Shown here piece by piece: positions 1 through 6,630 of a DNA stretch of 16,508 bases (position 1 is its first letter; the number at the start of each line of letters is the position of its first letter). The stretch is taken from contig CAXTTS010000055.1 of assembly GCA_964247265.1 (NCBI GenBank), positions 1 to 16,508 on the forward strand, written 5' to 3'. Both the position numbers and the translations under genes were made by a program. This stretch comes from Alterirhizorhabdus sp964247265 (GTDB lineage Bacteria > Pseudomonadota > Alphaproteobacteria > Sphingomonadales > Sphingomonadaceae). The notes under the pieces were generated by a model. That model saw only the letters and a program-made list of their open reading frames with translations, did no database searches and was not told where the DNA came from.

Positions 1-2
1 CC

Positions 3-443
3 ATAGCACTGGTGTTGGTGGCCCCCGCCGCCGCGCAAACCGCCGCCCCGCCCCCGGCGGTCGCGGCGCAGGCGCGCGGGGCGGCGGCGATGAAGGCGCT
101 CGGCATGTCCGATGCGGGCATCAAGGTGCTGCGCCAGCAGAGCGCGCCCGATCCGGACGCCAAGGCGCTGATGGCCAAGCGGCTGGCGATGCGCCAGCAG
201 CTCGCCGATGCCGCCGCCGCCTCGCCGCTGGATGTCGATGCGTTCGCCGCGCTGCTGCGCGAATCGTCGCTGATGGAAGGCACGGCGCGGGCGCGCAACG
301 AGGAGCGGATCATCGCGACGCTGAAGGCACTGCCAGCGGCCGATCGCACGATCTTCGCCAAGGTGGTGTTCGGCGGACCGCCCGGACCCGGGGGAGGGCC
401 GGGCGCCCCGCCGCCACCCGCGCCATCGACGCCGCGCCCCTAG
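3..443 (+). CDS. Secreted Spy/CpxP-like (periplasmic heavy-metal-sensor-like) protein, 5' end missing
   Basis: The reading frame is open to the left edge, so the true start lies outside the window. The visible N-terminus (IALVLVAPAAAQ, codons from position 3) is the end of a signal peptide with a likely cleavage site after an Ala-rich stretch, so the product should be periplasmic. The mature part is about 100 residues of Ala-, Arg- and Gln-rich sequence that looks helical (for example the RLAMRQQLADAAAA segment), followed by a Pro/Gly-rich tail. Small helical periplasmic proteins of this look are usually annotated as Spy/CpxP-type or CnrX-type heavy-metal sensors, often encoded behind an ECF sigma factor. 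That assignment is by general resemblance only; I see no metal-binding cluster. The gene ends 3 bp before the photolyase start, so the two are probably co-transcribed. Confidence 0.55.
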   Translation: MALVLVAPAAAQTAAPPPAVAAQARGAAAMKALGMSDAGIKVLRQQSAPDPDAKALMAKRLAMRQQLADAAAASPLDVDAFAALLRESSLMEGTARARNEERIIATLKALPAADRTIFAKVVFGGPPGPGGGPGAPPPPAPSTPRP

Positions 444-446
444 CCG

Positions 447-1817
447 GTGGCCGACCCGACATTATTGTGGTTCCGCCAGGATCTCCGCCTGGCGGATCAG
501 GCGGCGCTGATCGCCGCGGCCGGCGAGGGGCCGGTCGTGCCGGTCTATGTGCTTGACGATCGTGCGCCGGGCGACTGGCGGATCGGCGGCGCGCAACGCT
601 GGTGGCTGCACCACAGCCTTGCCGCCTTGGCCGATGCGCTTGCTGCCAAGGGCGCGCGGCTGATCCTGCGACGGGGCGATTGCGCGGAGGAGATCGCCCG
701 GCTGGCCCATGAGGTGGGCGCGACGCGGGTGCATGCCCTGCATCATTACGAGCCGTGGTGGCAGGCGGTGGAACGCGAGATCGCCAGACGGATCGACCTC
801 TGCCTGCACGACGGCACCAGGTTGATACCGCCCGATCGGGTGCTGACGGGATCGGGTGGCCGCTACCGCATGTTCACCGCCTTCTGGCGCGCGCTGAAGC
901 AGCAGATGCCCCCACCGGCGCCGCTGCCCGCGCCGGAGAGGATCGCCACGACCGCCACGCCGCCGGCGTCCGATCGGCTGGAGGATTGGGCGCTGCTGCC
1001 GACCAAGCCAGACTGGGCCGGCGGCTTTGCCGTGTGGACGCCCGGCGAGGCGGGCGCCGGGGATGAGCTGGAGCGGTTCCTGCCCAAGTCCGCCGCTTAT
1101 GCTGTGGCGCGCAACCTGCCGTCGGAGGCGGGCACGTCGCGCCTTTCGCCTCACCTCCATCATGGCGAGATATCGCCCGCGACCGTGTGGCACCGGGTGG
1201 CCGCTGCAAAAGGGGACAGCGAGCCGTATCTGCGCGAGCTGGCGTGGCGCGATTTCACCGGCAACCTCATCGATCAATATGGCGACTATGGCGATCGGAA
1301 TGGGCGAAGCGTCTTCGATGCGATGCCTTGGCGCACCGGCAGGGCGGCGGATGCCGATTTCGCCGCCTGGACCAAGGGGCGCACCGGCTATCCGATCGTC
1401 GATGCCGGCATGCGCCAATTATGGGCGACCGGCTGGATGCACAATCGCGTCCGCATGATCGCCGCCTCCTTCGTCATCAAGCATCTGCTGATCGACTGGC
1501 GGCGTGGCGAACGCTGGTATTGGGATGCGCTGGTGGATGCCGATTATGGCAACAACGCTGTCAACTGGCAGTGGGTGGCGGGCACCGGCATCGATTCCAA
1601 TCCGTTCGGCCGGATGATGGCGCCGCTGGTGCAATCGCCGAAGTTCGCGGCGGCCGACTATATCCGCACCTGGGTGCCCGAACTGGCGCAGCTGCCGGAC
1701 GAGACGATCCACGATCCCCACGGCGCGGGCGTGGCGCCGCCGACCTATCCCGCCCCGCTGATCGGCCACCGCGAGGCGCGCGAGCGGGCGCTGGCGGCCG
1801 CCCGATCGGTGCAGTGA
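447..1817 (+). CDS. phr: Deoxyribodipyrimidine photolyase (class I CPD photolyase)
   Basis: Light-driven repair of cyclobutane pyrimidine dimers in DNA, using reduced FAD and an antenna chromophore. The 456-residue length fits the class I family. The N-terminal alpha/beta antenna domain begins at residue 6 with LLWFRQDLRLAD. The C-terminal helical FAD domain carries TSRLSPHLHHGEISP (230-244), GRTGYPIVDAGMRQL (311-325), TGWMHNRVRMI (328-338) and NWQWVAGTGIDSNPF (373-387). Trp374, Trp351 and Trp295 fall where my recalled alignment puts the E. coli electron-transfer triad W382/W359/W306. The start is a GTG at 447 with no clear Shine-Dalgarno; it gives the family's normal N-terminus and lies 3 bp after the preceding stop, suggesting translational coupling. 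The cfa-family gene follows on the same strand after 53 bp. Confidence 0.96.
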   Translation: MADPTLLWFRQDLRLADQAALIAAAGEGPVVPVYVLDDRAPGDWRIGGAQRWWLHHSLAALADALAAKGARLILRRGDCAEEIARLAHEVGATRVHALHHYEPWWQAVEREIARRIDLCLHDGTRLIPPDRVLTGSGGRYRMFTAFWRALKQQMPPPAPLPAPERIATTATPPASDRLEDWALLPTKPDWAGGFAVWTPGEAGAGDELERFLPKSAAYAVARNLPSEAGTSRLSPHLHHGEISPATVWHRVAAAKGDSEPYLRELAWRDFTGNLIDQYGDYGDRNGRSVFDAMPWRTGRAADADFAAWTKGRTGYPIVDAGMRQLWATGWMHNRVRMIAASFVIKHLLIDWRRGERWYWDALVDADYGNNAVNWQWVAGTGIDSNPFGRMMAPLVQSPKFAAADYIRTWVPELAQLPDETIHDPHGAGVAPPTYPAPLIGHREARERALAAARSVQ

Positions 1818-1870
1818 CGCCGCGCGACCAACCATTGCGAATCGGCGCGAACGATCACAGTTAGGGCGCG

Positions 1871-3181
1871 ATGGACGTTCATATATCCTCGCCGCAGGCG
1901 CCGCCGCCTTCATCCCCGGGGGAGCCGCGCGGGCGCCATCTGCTGCTCGCCGATCGCGGTTTCGCCACGGGTGCCGGCTGGTGGCCGCGCCTGCTGGCGC
2001 CGGGTTTCCATGCGATCCTCGACCGGATCGACGCGGGGCTGGAGCAGGGCTCGCTCGACGCGCGCCTGCCGGATGGCACGCGGCGACTGCTGGGCGGCCG
2101 GGCGGACGGGCCATCGGCGATCGTCGATCTCGTCAGCTGGCGGGCGCTGGTGCGGCTGATGACGACGGGATCGGTCGGCTGGTATCGCGCCTGGGCGGAG
2201 CATGAATGGGCCAGCCCCGATCCGGTGGCGCTATTCGACTTGTTCGTGCGCAACCGCCACGCACTTGGTGGTGCGGCGCGGGCGAAGGGGTGGGGCCGGC
2301 TGGTGAACCGGCTGGCCCACGCCGTCCGCCGCAACAGCCGCAAGCGCGCGCGGCGGAACATCGCCTTCCACTACGATCTCGGCAACGACTTCTACGCGGC
2401 GTGGCTCGATCGTGGCATGGCCTATTCCAGCGCGCTGTTCGCGGAGCCGATCGGCCCGCGCGAAAGCCTGGAGGTGGCGCAATCGCGCAAGATGCGCGCG
2501 CTGCTCGCCCGGCTGGACCTGAAGCCGGGCCAGCGCCTGCTGGAGATAGGCTGCGGCTGGGGCGGTCTGGCCGAACTGGCCGCGCGCGATCTGGGCGTCG
2601 AGGTGGTCGGCATCACCTTGTCCGCCGAGCAGAAGGCCTATGCCGATGCGCGGCTGTCGGCGGCGGGGCTGGACGATCGGGCGAGGATCGACCTGACCGA
2701 CTATCGCGACGTGGCGGGCACGTTCGACGCGGTGGCGAGCGTCGAGATGGTCGAGGCGGTCGGCGCGGCCTATTGGCCGGCCTATATGCAGGCGATCGCC
2801 GGGGCGCTGAAGCCGGGCGGCCGGGCGGCGATCCAGTATATCGCGATCGACGACGCCATCTTCGAGAATTATGCGGCGAGCGCCGACTTCATCCAGACCT
2901 ATGTCTTCCCGGGCGGGATGCTGATCTCGCAAGACCGCTTTCGTGCGGCAGCCGACGCGGCGGGGCTGGCGTGGGGCGAGCCACGGCGTTTCGGCCTGCA
3001 TTATGCCGAAACGCTGCGCCGCTGGCGCGACGCCTTCGACATGGCCGAGGAGGAGGACAGGCTGCCGGACGGCTTCGACCCGGCATTTGCGCGGCTATGG
3101 CGTTATTATCTGATGTATTGCGAGGGCGGCTTTCGCGGCGGCGGCATCGATGTGGCGCAGGTGACGCTCACGAAAGCGTGA
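1871..3181 (+). CDS. cfa: Cyclopropane-fatty-acyl-phospholipid synthase family methyltransferase
   Basis: SAM-dependent enzyme that acts on double bonds of unsaturated phospholipid acyl chains at the membrane; 436 residues, normal for the long family form. Visible landmarks are the N-terminal lipid-binding region, HYDLGNDFYAAW (167-178), the SAM-binding motif LLEIGCGWGGL (223-233), VEMVEAVG (291-298) and the C-terminal YYLMYCEGGFRGGGID (412-427). Against my recall of E. coli Cfa, the bicarbonate/active-site residues E239, I268 and Y317 correspond to Glu295, Ile324 and Tyr378. C139 is replaced by Ser187 and H266 by Gln322. This leaves open whether the product is a cyclopropane ring or a methylated/unsaturated acyl chain, as made by related methylases such as UfaM. 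The ATG at 1871 has a weak AGGG upstream. The gene is probably in one transcript with the photolyase and ends facing the convergent SDR gene. Confidence 0.93.
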   Translation: MDVHISSPQAPPPSSPGEPRGRHLLLADRGFATGAGWWPRLLAPGFHAILDRIDAGLEQGSLDARLPDGTRRLLGGRADGPSAIVDLVSWRALVRLMTTGSVGWYRAWAEHEWASPDPVALFDLFVRNRHALGGAARAKGWGRLVNRLAHAVRRNSRKRARRNIAFHYDLGNDFYAAWLDRGMAYSSALFAEPIGPRESLEVAQSRKMRALLARLDLKPGQRLLEIGCGWGGLAELAARDLGVEVVGITLSAEQKAYADARLSAAGLDDRARIDLTDYRDVAGTFDAVASVEMVEAVGAAYWPAYMQAIAGALKPGGRAAIQYIAIDDAIFENYAASADFIQTYVFPGGMLISQDRFRAAADAAGLAWGEPRRFGLHYAETLRRWRDAFDMAEEEDRLPDGFDPAFARLWRYYLMYCEGGFRGGGIDVAQVTLTKA

Positions 3182-3363
3182 TTCGCCATAGCGGGTCGCG
3201 ACGTCGCGGAAGGTTATGAAAAATACGGTACGTGGGGTGGAGATGGCCCGGTTGCCAATCGTGCGGGCATGGCCGGACCGTGGAAAGATGCGCGACGCCG
3301 GGCCACGCTATCGTCGATAATGGCTAATCAGCGCTCGTGGGACAGAGTACGCCTGCCGCGAAC

Positions 3364-3390
3364 GGGATCAGACGGCTTCAACCTGATCCC
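3364..3390 (-). other. Hairpin overlapping the SDR stop codon
   Basis: An 8-bp perfect inverted repeat, GGGATCAG at 3364-3371 and CTGATCCC at 3383-3390, with an 11-nt loop. The minus-strand stop codon of the SDR gene (3368-3370) lies inside one arm. It could help end transcription or protect the 3' end of the purF-SDR transcript. No U-tract follows on the minus strand, so it is not a standard intrinsic terminator. Confidence 0.3.
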
Positions 3391-4108
3391 GCGCCGATCC
3401 CGCCAGACGGAAGCGGGCGCCGGTGACGAACGGATCGCCGATCATCCGCAGCAGCGCGGCGGCGGCGTCGTCCGGGGACTGGATCGTCGCGGCATCCTCG
3501 CCCGGATAGGCGCGGGCGCGCATCGCCGTGGCGGTGGCGCCGGGATCGACGATCGCCACGCGCAACCGGCTGATCGCCTTATTCTCCTCGGCATAGCTGA
3601 GCAGCAGCGTTTCGAACGCCGCCTTCGACGCGCCGTAGGCCCCCCAATAAGCCCGCGGCTTCTGCGCGACGGATGAAGTGAGGCCGACCAGCCGGGCATC
3701 GTCCGACGCGCGCAGCATCGGATCGAAGGCGGCGATCATCGCCTGCTGCGCGGTGACGTTGAGGGTGAAGAGGCGCGCAAATTCCTTGCCGTCGATCGCC
3801 GCGACGGGCGTGAGCGTGCCGAGCATCGCGGCGTTCAGAACCAGCAGATCGAGCGCGGGCCAGCGCCCGGCGACGGCGGTGGCGAGCCGCGCGATCGAGT
3901 CGTTCTCGGCCAGGTCGAGCGGCGCGATCGTCGCGGTGCCGCCGGCCTCGTGGATCTGCTGTTCCACCGCCTCCAGGCCGCCAGCGGTGCGCGCGGTGAG
4001 GACGACATGGGCACCGACCTTGCCGAGCGCGATCGCGGTGGCGGCGCCGATGCCGCGCGAGGCGCCGGTGACGAGCGCGAGGCGCCCGGACAGCATCTTG
4101 TCGCTCAT
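3368..4108 (-). CDS. Short-chain dehydrogenase/reductase (SDR family)
   Basis: NAD(P)-dependent oxidoreductase of the classical SDR type, 246 residues. The cofactor motif TGASRGIG is at residues 14-21, the NNAG-equivalent appears as LNAA (91-94), and the catalytic set is Ser145/Ser146 with Tyr158-xxx-Lys162 (YGASK). The substrate cannot be read from sequence. The frame stays open upstream into the purF 3' end, but that part is only the shadow of purF; the first start giving a proper SDR N-terminus (MSDKMLSGRLALVTG) is the ATG at 4108. That ATG lies 5 bp beyond the purF stop, so translation is probably coupled, and a GGTGGT inside the end of purF is the only Shine-Dalgarno-like sequence. The gene runs convergently towards cfa, with 186 bp of non-coding sequence between the two stops. 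Confidence 0.92.
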   Translation of the reverse strand: MSDKMLSGRLALVTGASRGIGAATAIALGKVGAHVVLTARTAGGLEAVEQQIHEAGGTATIAPLDLAENDSIARLATAVAGRWPALDLLVLNAAMLGTLTPVAAIDGKEFARLFTLNVTAQQAMIAAFDPMLRASDDARLVGLTSSVAQKPRAYWGAYGASKAAFETLLLSYAEENKAISRLRVAIVDPGATATAMRARAYPGEDAATIQSPDDAAAALLRMIGDPFVTGARFRLAGSARDQVEAV

Positions 4109-4113
4109 CGGGA

Positions 4114-5577
4114 TCAGACCACCACGCGTTCGTCGAGCATCGAGAGCTGGTCGGCCGGCGCCACCTCCTCCTGATCGGTCAGGTGGGTGGGGTAGTCGCC
4201 GGTGAAGCAGGCGTCGCAATGCTGCGGCTGGTTCTCGTTGCGGCCGACCTCGGCCCCCAGCGCGCGGTAGAGACCGTCGACCGACACGAAGGCGAGGCTG
4301 TCGGCGCCGATATAGTTGGCCATCTCGGCCACCGTCATCTGCGCGGCGAGCAGCTTGGCCCGCTCCGGCGTATCGACGCCATAATAGCAGCTGTGGCGGG
4401 TGGGCGGGGAGGCGATGCGCAGGTGGACCTCGGCCGCGCCGGCATCGCGCAGCATCTGGAGGATCTTCACGCTGGTGGTGCCGCGCACGATCGAGTCGTC
4501 GATCAGCACGATGCGCTGCCCGTCGATCAGCGCGCGATTGGCGTTGTGCTTCAGCTTCACGCCGAGATGGCGCACCTGATCGCCAGGCTGGATGAAGGTG
4601 CGGCCGACATAATGGGAGCGGATGATGCCGAGTTCGAACGGGATGCCGCTGGCCTGGGCATAGCCGATCGCCGCCGGCGTACCCGAATCGGGCACCGGCA
4701 CGACAAGATCGGCATGCACCGGATTCTCCCGCGCCAGCTCCGCGCCGATCGCCTTGCGCACCGAATAGACCGAGGTGCCATTGGCGATCGAATCGGGCCG
4801 CGAGAAATAGACATGCTCGAAGATGCAGGGGCGCGGCCGCACCGGCGCGAACGGCCGGATCGAGCGGACGCCCTGTTCGGAGACGATGACCAGCTCGCCC
4901 GGCTCCACCTCGCGCAGGAAGACCGCGCCGACCACATCAAGCGCGACCGTTTCCGAGGCGAAGATGTACGAATCGCCGACGCGGCCCATTACGAGTGGCC
5001 GGATGCCGAGCGGATCGCGGCAGGCGATCATCCCCTCGGGCGTGAGGCAGACGAGCGAATAGGCGCCCTCCACCCGCTTGAGCGCATCGATGAACCGATC
5101 GAGCAGCGTGCGGTAGCTGGACGTTGCGACGAGGTGGATGATCGTTTCGGTATCCGAGGTGGACTGGAAGATCGATCCGCGCCGCACCAGCTCGCGCCGC
5201 AGCTTCATCGCGTTGGAGATGTTGCCGTTGTGGCTGACGGCGAAACCGCCGGAGGACAGTTCGGCGAACAGCGGCTGCACGTTGCGCAGCGCCGTCTCGC
5301 CAGTGGTGGAGTAGCGGACGTGGCCGACCGCGACGCGCCCGGGCAGCCCGCGAATGATCTCGTCGCGATCGAAATTGCCGGCGACATGGCCCATCGCGCG
5401 GTGGGTGTGGAACTGGCGGCCGTCCCAGCTGGTTATCCCGGCCGCCTCCTGCCCGCGATGCTGCAATGCGTGGAGGCCGAGCGCGACCATCGCGGCGGCG
5501 GTATCGGCGCCCCAGATACCGAAGACGCCGCACTCCTCGCGCAGTTTGTCGTCATCGAAGGGATTGGTGCTGAGCAT
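4114..5577 (-). CDS. purF: Amidophosphoribosyltransferase (glutamine PRPP amidotransferase)
   Basis: Catalyses the first step of de novo purine synthesis: PRPP plus glutamine gives 5-phosphoribosylamine. The protein has 487 residues. A short propeptide (residues 1-15) precedes Cys16 in REECGVFGI, the Ntn-type glutaminase nucleophile exposed by self-cleavage. The PRPP-binding loop is IVLIDDSIVRGTT (356-368). Cys251 (CIFEHVYF), Cys397 (HSCYYG), and Cys454 and Cys457 (CDACFTG) match the four ligands of the [4Fe-4S] cluster in the Bacillus-type enzyme, so this should be the oxygen-sensitive iron-sulfur form rather than the E. coli form. The ATG at 5577 is the start. The gene is divergent from hisI and is followed immediately by the SDR gene. 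Confidence 0.98.
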   Translation of the reverse strand: MLSTNPFDDDKLREECGVFGIWGADTAAAMVALGLHALQHRGQEAAGITSWDGRQFHTHRAMGHVAGNFDRDEIIRGLPGRVAVGHVRYSTTGETALRNVQPLFAELSSGGFAVSHNGNISNAMKLRRELVRRGSIFQSTSDTETIIHLVATSSYRTLLDRFIDALKRVEGAYSLVCLTPEGMIACRDPLGIRPLVMGRVGDSYIFASETVALDVVGAVFLREVEPGELVIVSEQGVRSIRPFAPVRPRPCIFEHVYFSRPDSIANGTSVYSVRKAIGAELARENPVHADLVVPVPDSGTPAAIGYAQASGIPFELGIIRSHYVGRTFIQPGDQVRHLGVKLKHNANRALIDGQRIVLIDDSIVRGTTSVKILQMLRDAGAAEVHLRIASPPTRHSCYYGVDTPERAKLLAAQMTVAEMANYIGADSLAFVSVDGLYRALGAEVGRNENQPQHCDACFTGDYPTHLTDQEEVAPADQLSMLDERVVV

Positions 5578-5612
5578 CGCGCTGTCCCGCCCGCGGTGTC
5601 TGAATGGGGGCG

Positions 5613-5641
5613 CATATAGGGAGCCACGCCGGCTTTGTCGC
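5613..5641 (-). promoter_or_regulatory. Candidate sigma70-type promoter for purF
   Basis: On the minus strand, GCGACA (5641-5636; 4 of 6 bases match TTGACA) is separated by 17 bp from TATATG (5618-5613; begins TATA like the consensus). It lies about 35 bp before the purF start codon, giving a short leader. Located by eye only; no operator-like repeat is evident. Confidence 0.4.
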
Positions 5642-5743
5642 CCCTTTGTAACGTAAGCGGCGACGCGAGTGGCGCGGTGCGGCGCTGACGCAACGGCTAT
5701 AGCGGGCCTTGATCCGGCGAGAGCGCCCGCCTAGCGCCCGGAT

Positions 5744-6109
5744 ATGGATCAGGATCGCGAGAACGGCACCGCCCTCATGCCGAAGTTCGATGCCGCCGGG
5801 CTCGTGACGGGTGTGGTCAGCGATGCGGCGACGGGCGAGCTGCTGATGGTGGCGCACCTCAACGCCGAGGCGATCGAGCGGACCATCGCCACCGGCGAGG
5901 CGCATTTCTGGTCGCGGTCGCGCGGGCGGCTGTGGCGCAAGGGCGAGAGTTCCGGCAACGTGCTGCGGGTGGTGGAGATGCGGATCGACTGCGATCAGGA
6001 CGCCATCTGGCTGCGTGCCGAGCCGGCCGGCCCCGCCTGCCACACCGGCGCGCGCAGCTGCTTCTACCGGCGCATCGGCGTGGACGGGCGGCTGGTCGAC
6101 GAACGCTGA
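5744..6109 (+). CDS. hisI: Phosphoribosyl-AMP cyclohydrolase
   Basis: Hydrolyses phosphoribosyl-AMP to the ProFAR intermediate, an early step of histidine synthesis, in the cytoplasm. The 121 residues correspond to the stand-alone cyclohydrolase without a fused HisE domain. Family motifs are LMVAHLNAEAI (34-44), HFWSRSRGRLWRKGESSGN (54-72) and DCDQDAIWL (82-90). Metal-site residues are visible as Cys83 with Asp82/84/86, Cys99 (PACHTG) and Cys106 (SCFYRR). The ATG at 5744 is chosen because the family usually has about ten residues before the PKFDAAGL segment; a second ATG at 5777 is possible, and neither has a good Shine-Dalgarno. It stands alone here, with purF divergent and no other his gene next to it. 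A TATAGC at 5698-5703 could be a -10 element, but no good -35 pairs with it. Confidence 0.96.
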   Translation: MDQDRENGTALMPKFDAAGLVTGVVSDAATGELLMVAHLNAEAIERTIATGEAHFWSRSRGRLWRKGESSGNVLRVVEMRIDCDQDAIWLRAEPAGPACHTGARSCFYRRIGVDGRLVDER

Positions 6110-6145
6110 CGCGCGCGGCATCCGCCCGGACCCGCTGGCCGATCA

Positions 6146-6161
6146 TTGACGTTGACGTGAG
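6146..6161. promoter_or_regulatory. Candidate LiuR-type MerR operator
   Basis: The 16-mer TTGACGTTGACGTGAG is an imperfect palindrome built on two ACGT cores two bases apart. It resembles the ACGT-based palindromes that I recall for the MerR regulators of branched-chain amino acid and fatty acid breakdown (LiuR group). It ends 19 bp before the start of the MerR gene and also contains TTGACG hexamers that could serve as a -35. The adjoining regulator probably controls itself and the acyl-CoA dehydrogenase from here. Confidence 0.5.
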
Positions 6162-6180
6162 CGGAAACTAGCTTCGCCTC

Positions 6181-6615
6181 ATGTCCCATCCGCATGGCCA
6201 TGCCACCGTCCACATGCCGGACGCCGAAGGGCGTGACAGCTTCAGCATATCGGATCTGTCGGCCGAGTTCGGCGTGACGGCGCGGGCGCTGCGCTTCTAC
6301 GAGGATGAGGGGCTGATCGCGCCGCAGCGGATCGGCCTGTCGCGGGTCTATTCCAGACGGGATCGCGCGCGGCTCGCCTGGATCCTGCGCGGCAAGCGGG
6401 TGGGTTTCAGCCTGTCCGATATCCGCGAGATGATCGATCTCTACGACATCGGCGACGATCGCCGGACCCAGCGCCACGTGACGATCGAGAAATGCACCGC
6501 CCGCATCGATCTGCTGAAACGGCAACGGGGCGACATAGACGCGGCCATCGCCGAACTCGACGGTTTCGTCGCCTTGCTCGGCAAGGCGGAGCGGCAGGCC
6601 GGCGGCAGCGAATAA
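6181..6615 (+). CDS. MerR family transcriptional regulator (LiuR-like)
   Basis: DNA-binding regulator of 144 residues. The winged helix-turn-helix is at about residues 21-90 (FSISDLSAEFGVTARALRFY, then EDEGLIAP and SRRDRARL). It is followed by a helical dimerisation segment at about 98-136. Only one cysteine is present (Cys105), so there is no MerR-type metal site. The small size and position directly before an acyl-CoA dehydrogenase point to a regulator of acyl-CoA catabolism of the LiuR kind; the inducer is not evident. The N-terminus is His-rich (MSHPHGHATVH). The ATG at 6181 follows the operator-like site and has no strong Shine-Dalgarno; Met12 (6214) is a less likely alternative. The stop is 15 bp before the dehydrogenase gene, so the two form an operon. 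Confidence 0.88.
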   Translation: MSHPHGHATVHMPDAEGRDSFSISDLSAEFGVTARALRFYEDEGLIAPQRIGLSRVYSRRDRARLAWILRGKRVGFSLSDIREMIDLYDIGDDRRTQRHVTIEKCTARIDLLKRQRGDIDAAIAELDGFVALLGKAERQAGGSE

Positions 6616-6630
6616 ACGGAGAGCAGGACC

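Noticed and set aside
1818..1870. EcfG-type (GGAAC...GTT) general stress promoter before cfa
   Set aside because: A CGAAC and a GTT are present but the spacing is far too short for the consensus.
3197..3208. 12-bp palindrome CGCGACGTCGCG just after cfa, as a terminator
   Set aside because: The hairpin would have only a 4-bp stem and no U-tract follows; such palindromes are common at this GC content.
3243..3320. Possible 25-residue peptide gene after cfa (ATG at 3243, GGTGGAG before it)
   Set aside because: The Shine-Dalgarno abuts the ATG, the peptide is Arg/Pro-rich without structure, and it has no supporting context.
4183..5619. Long plus-strand open frame opposite purF
   Set aside because: It mirrors purF codon positions, is rich in Arg, Asp and His, shows no family motif, and purF is certain.
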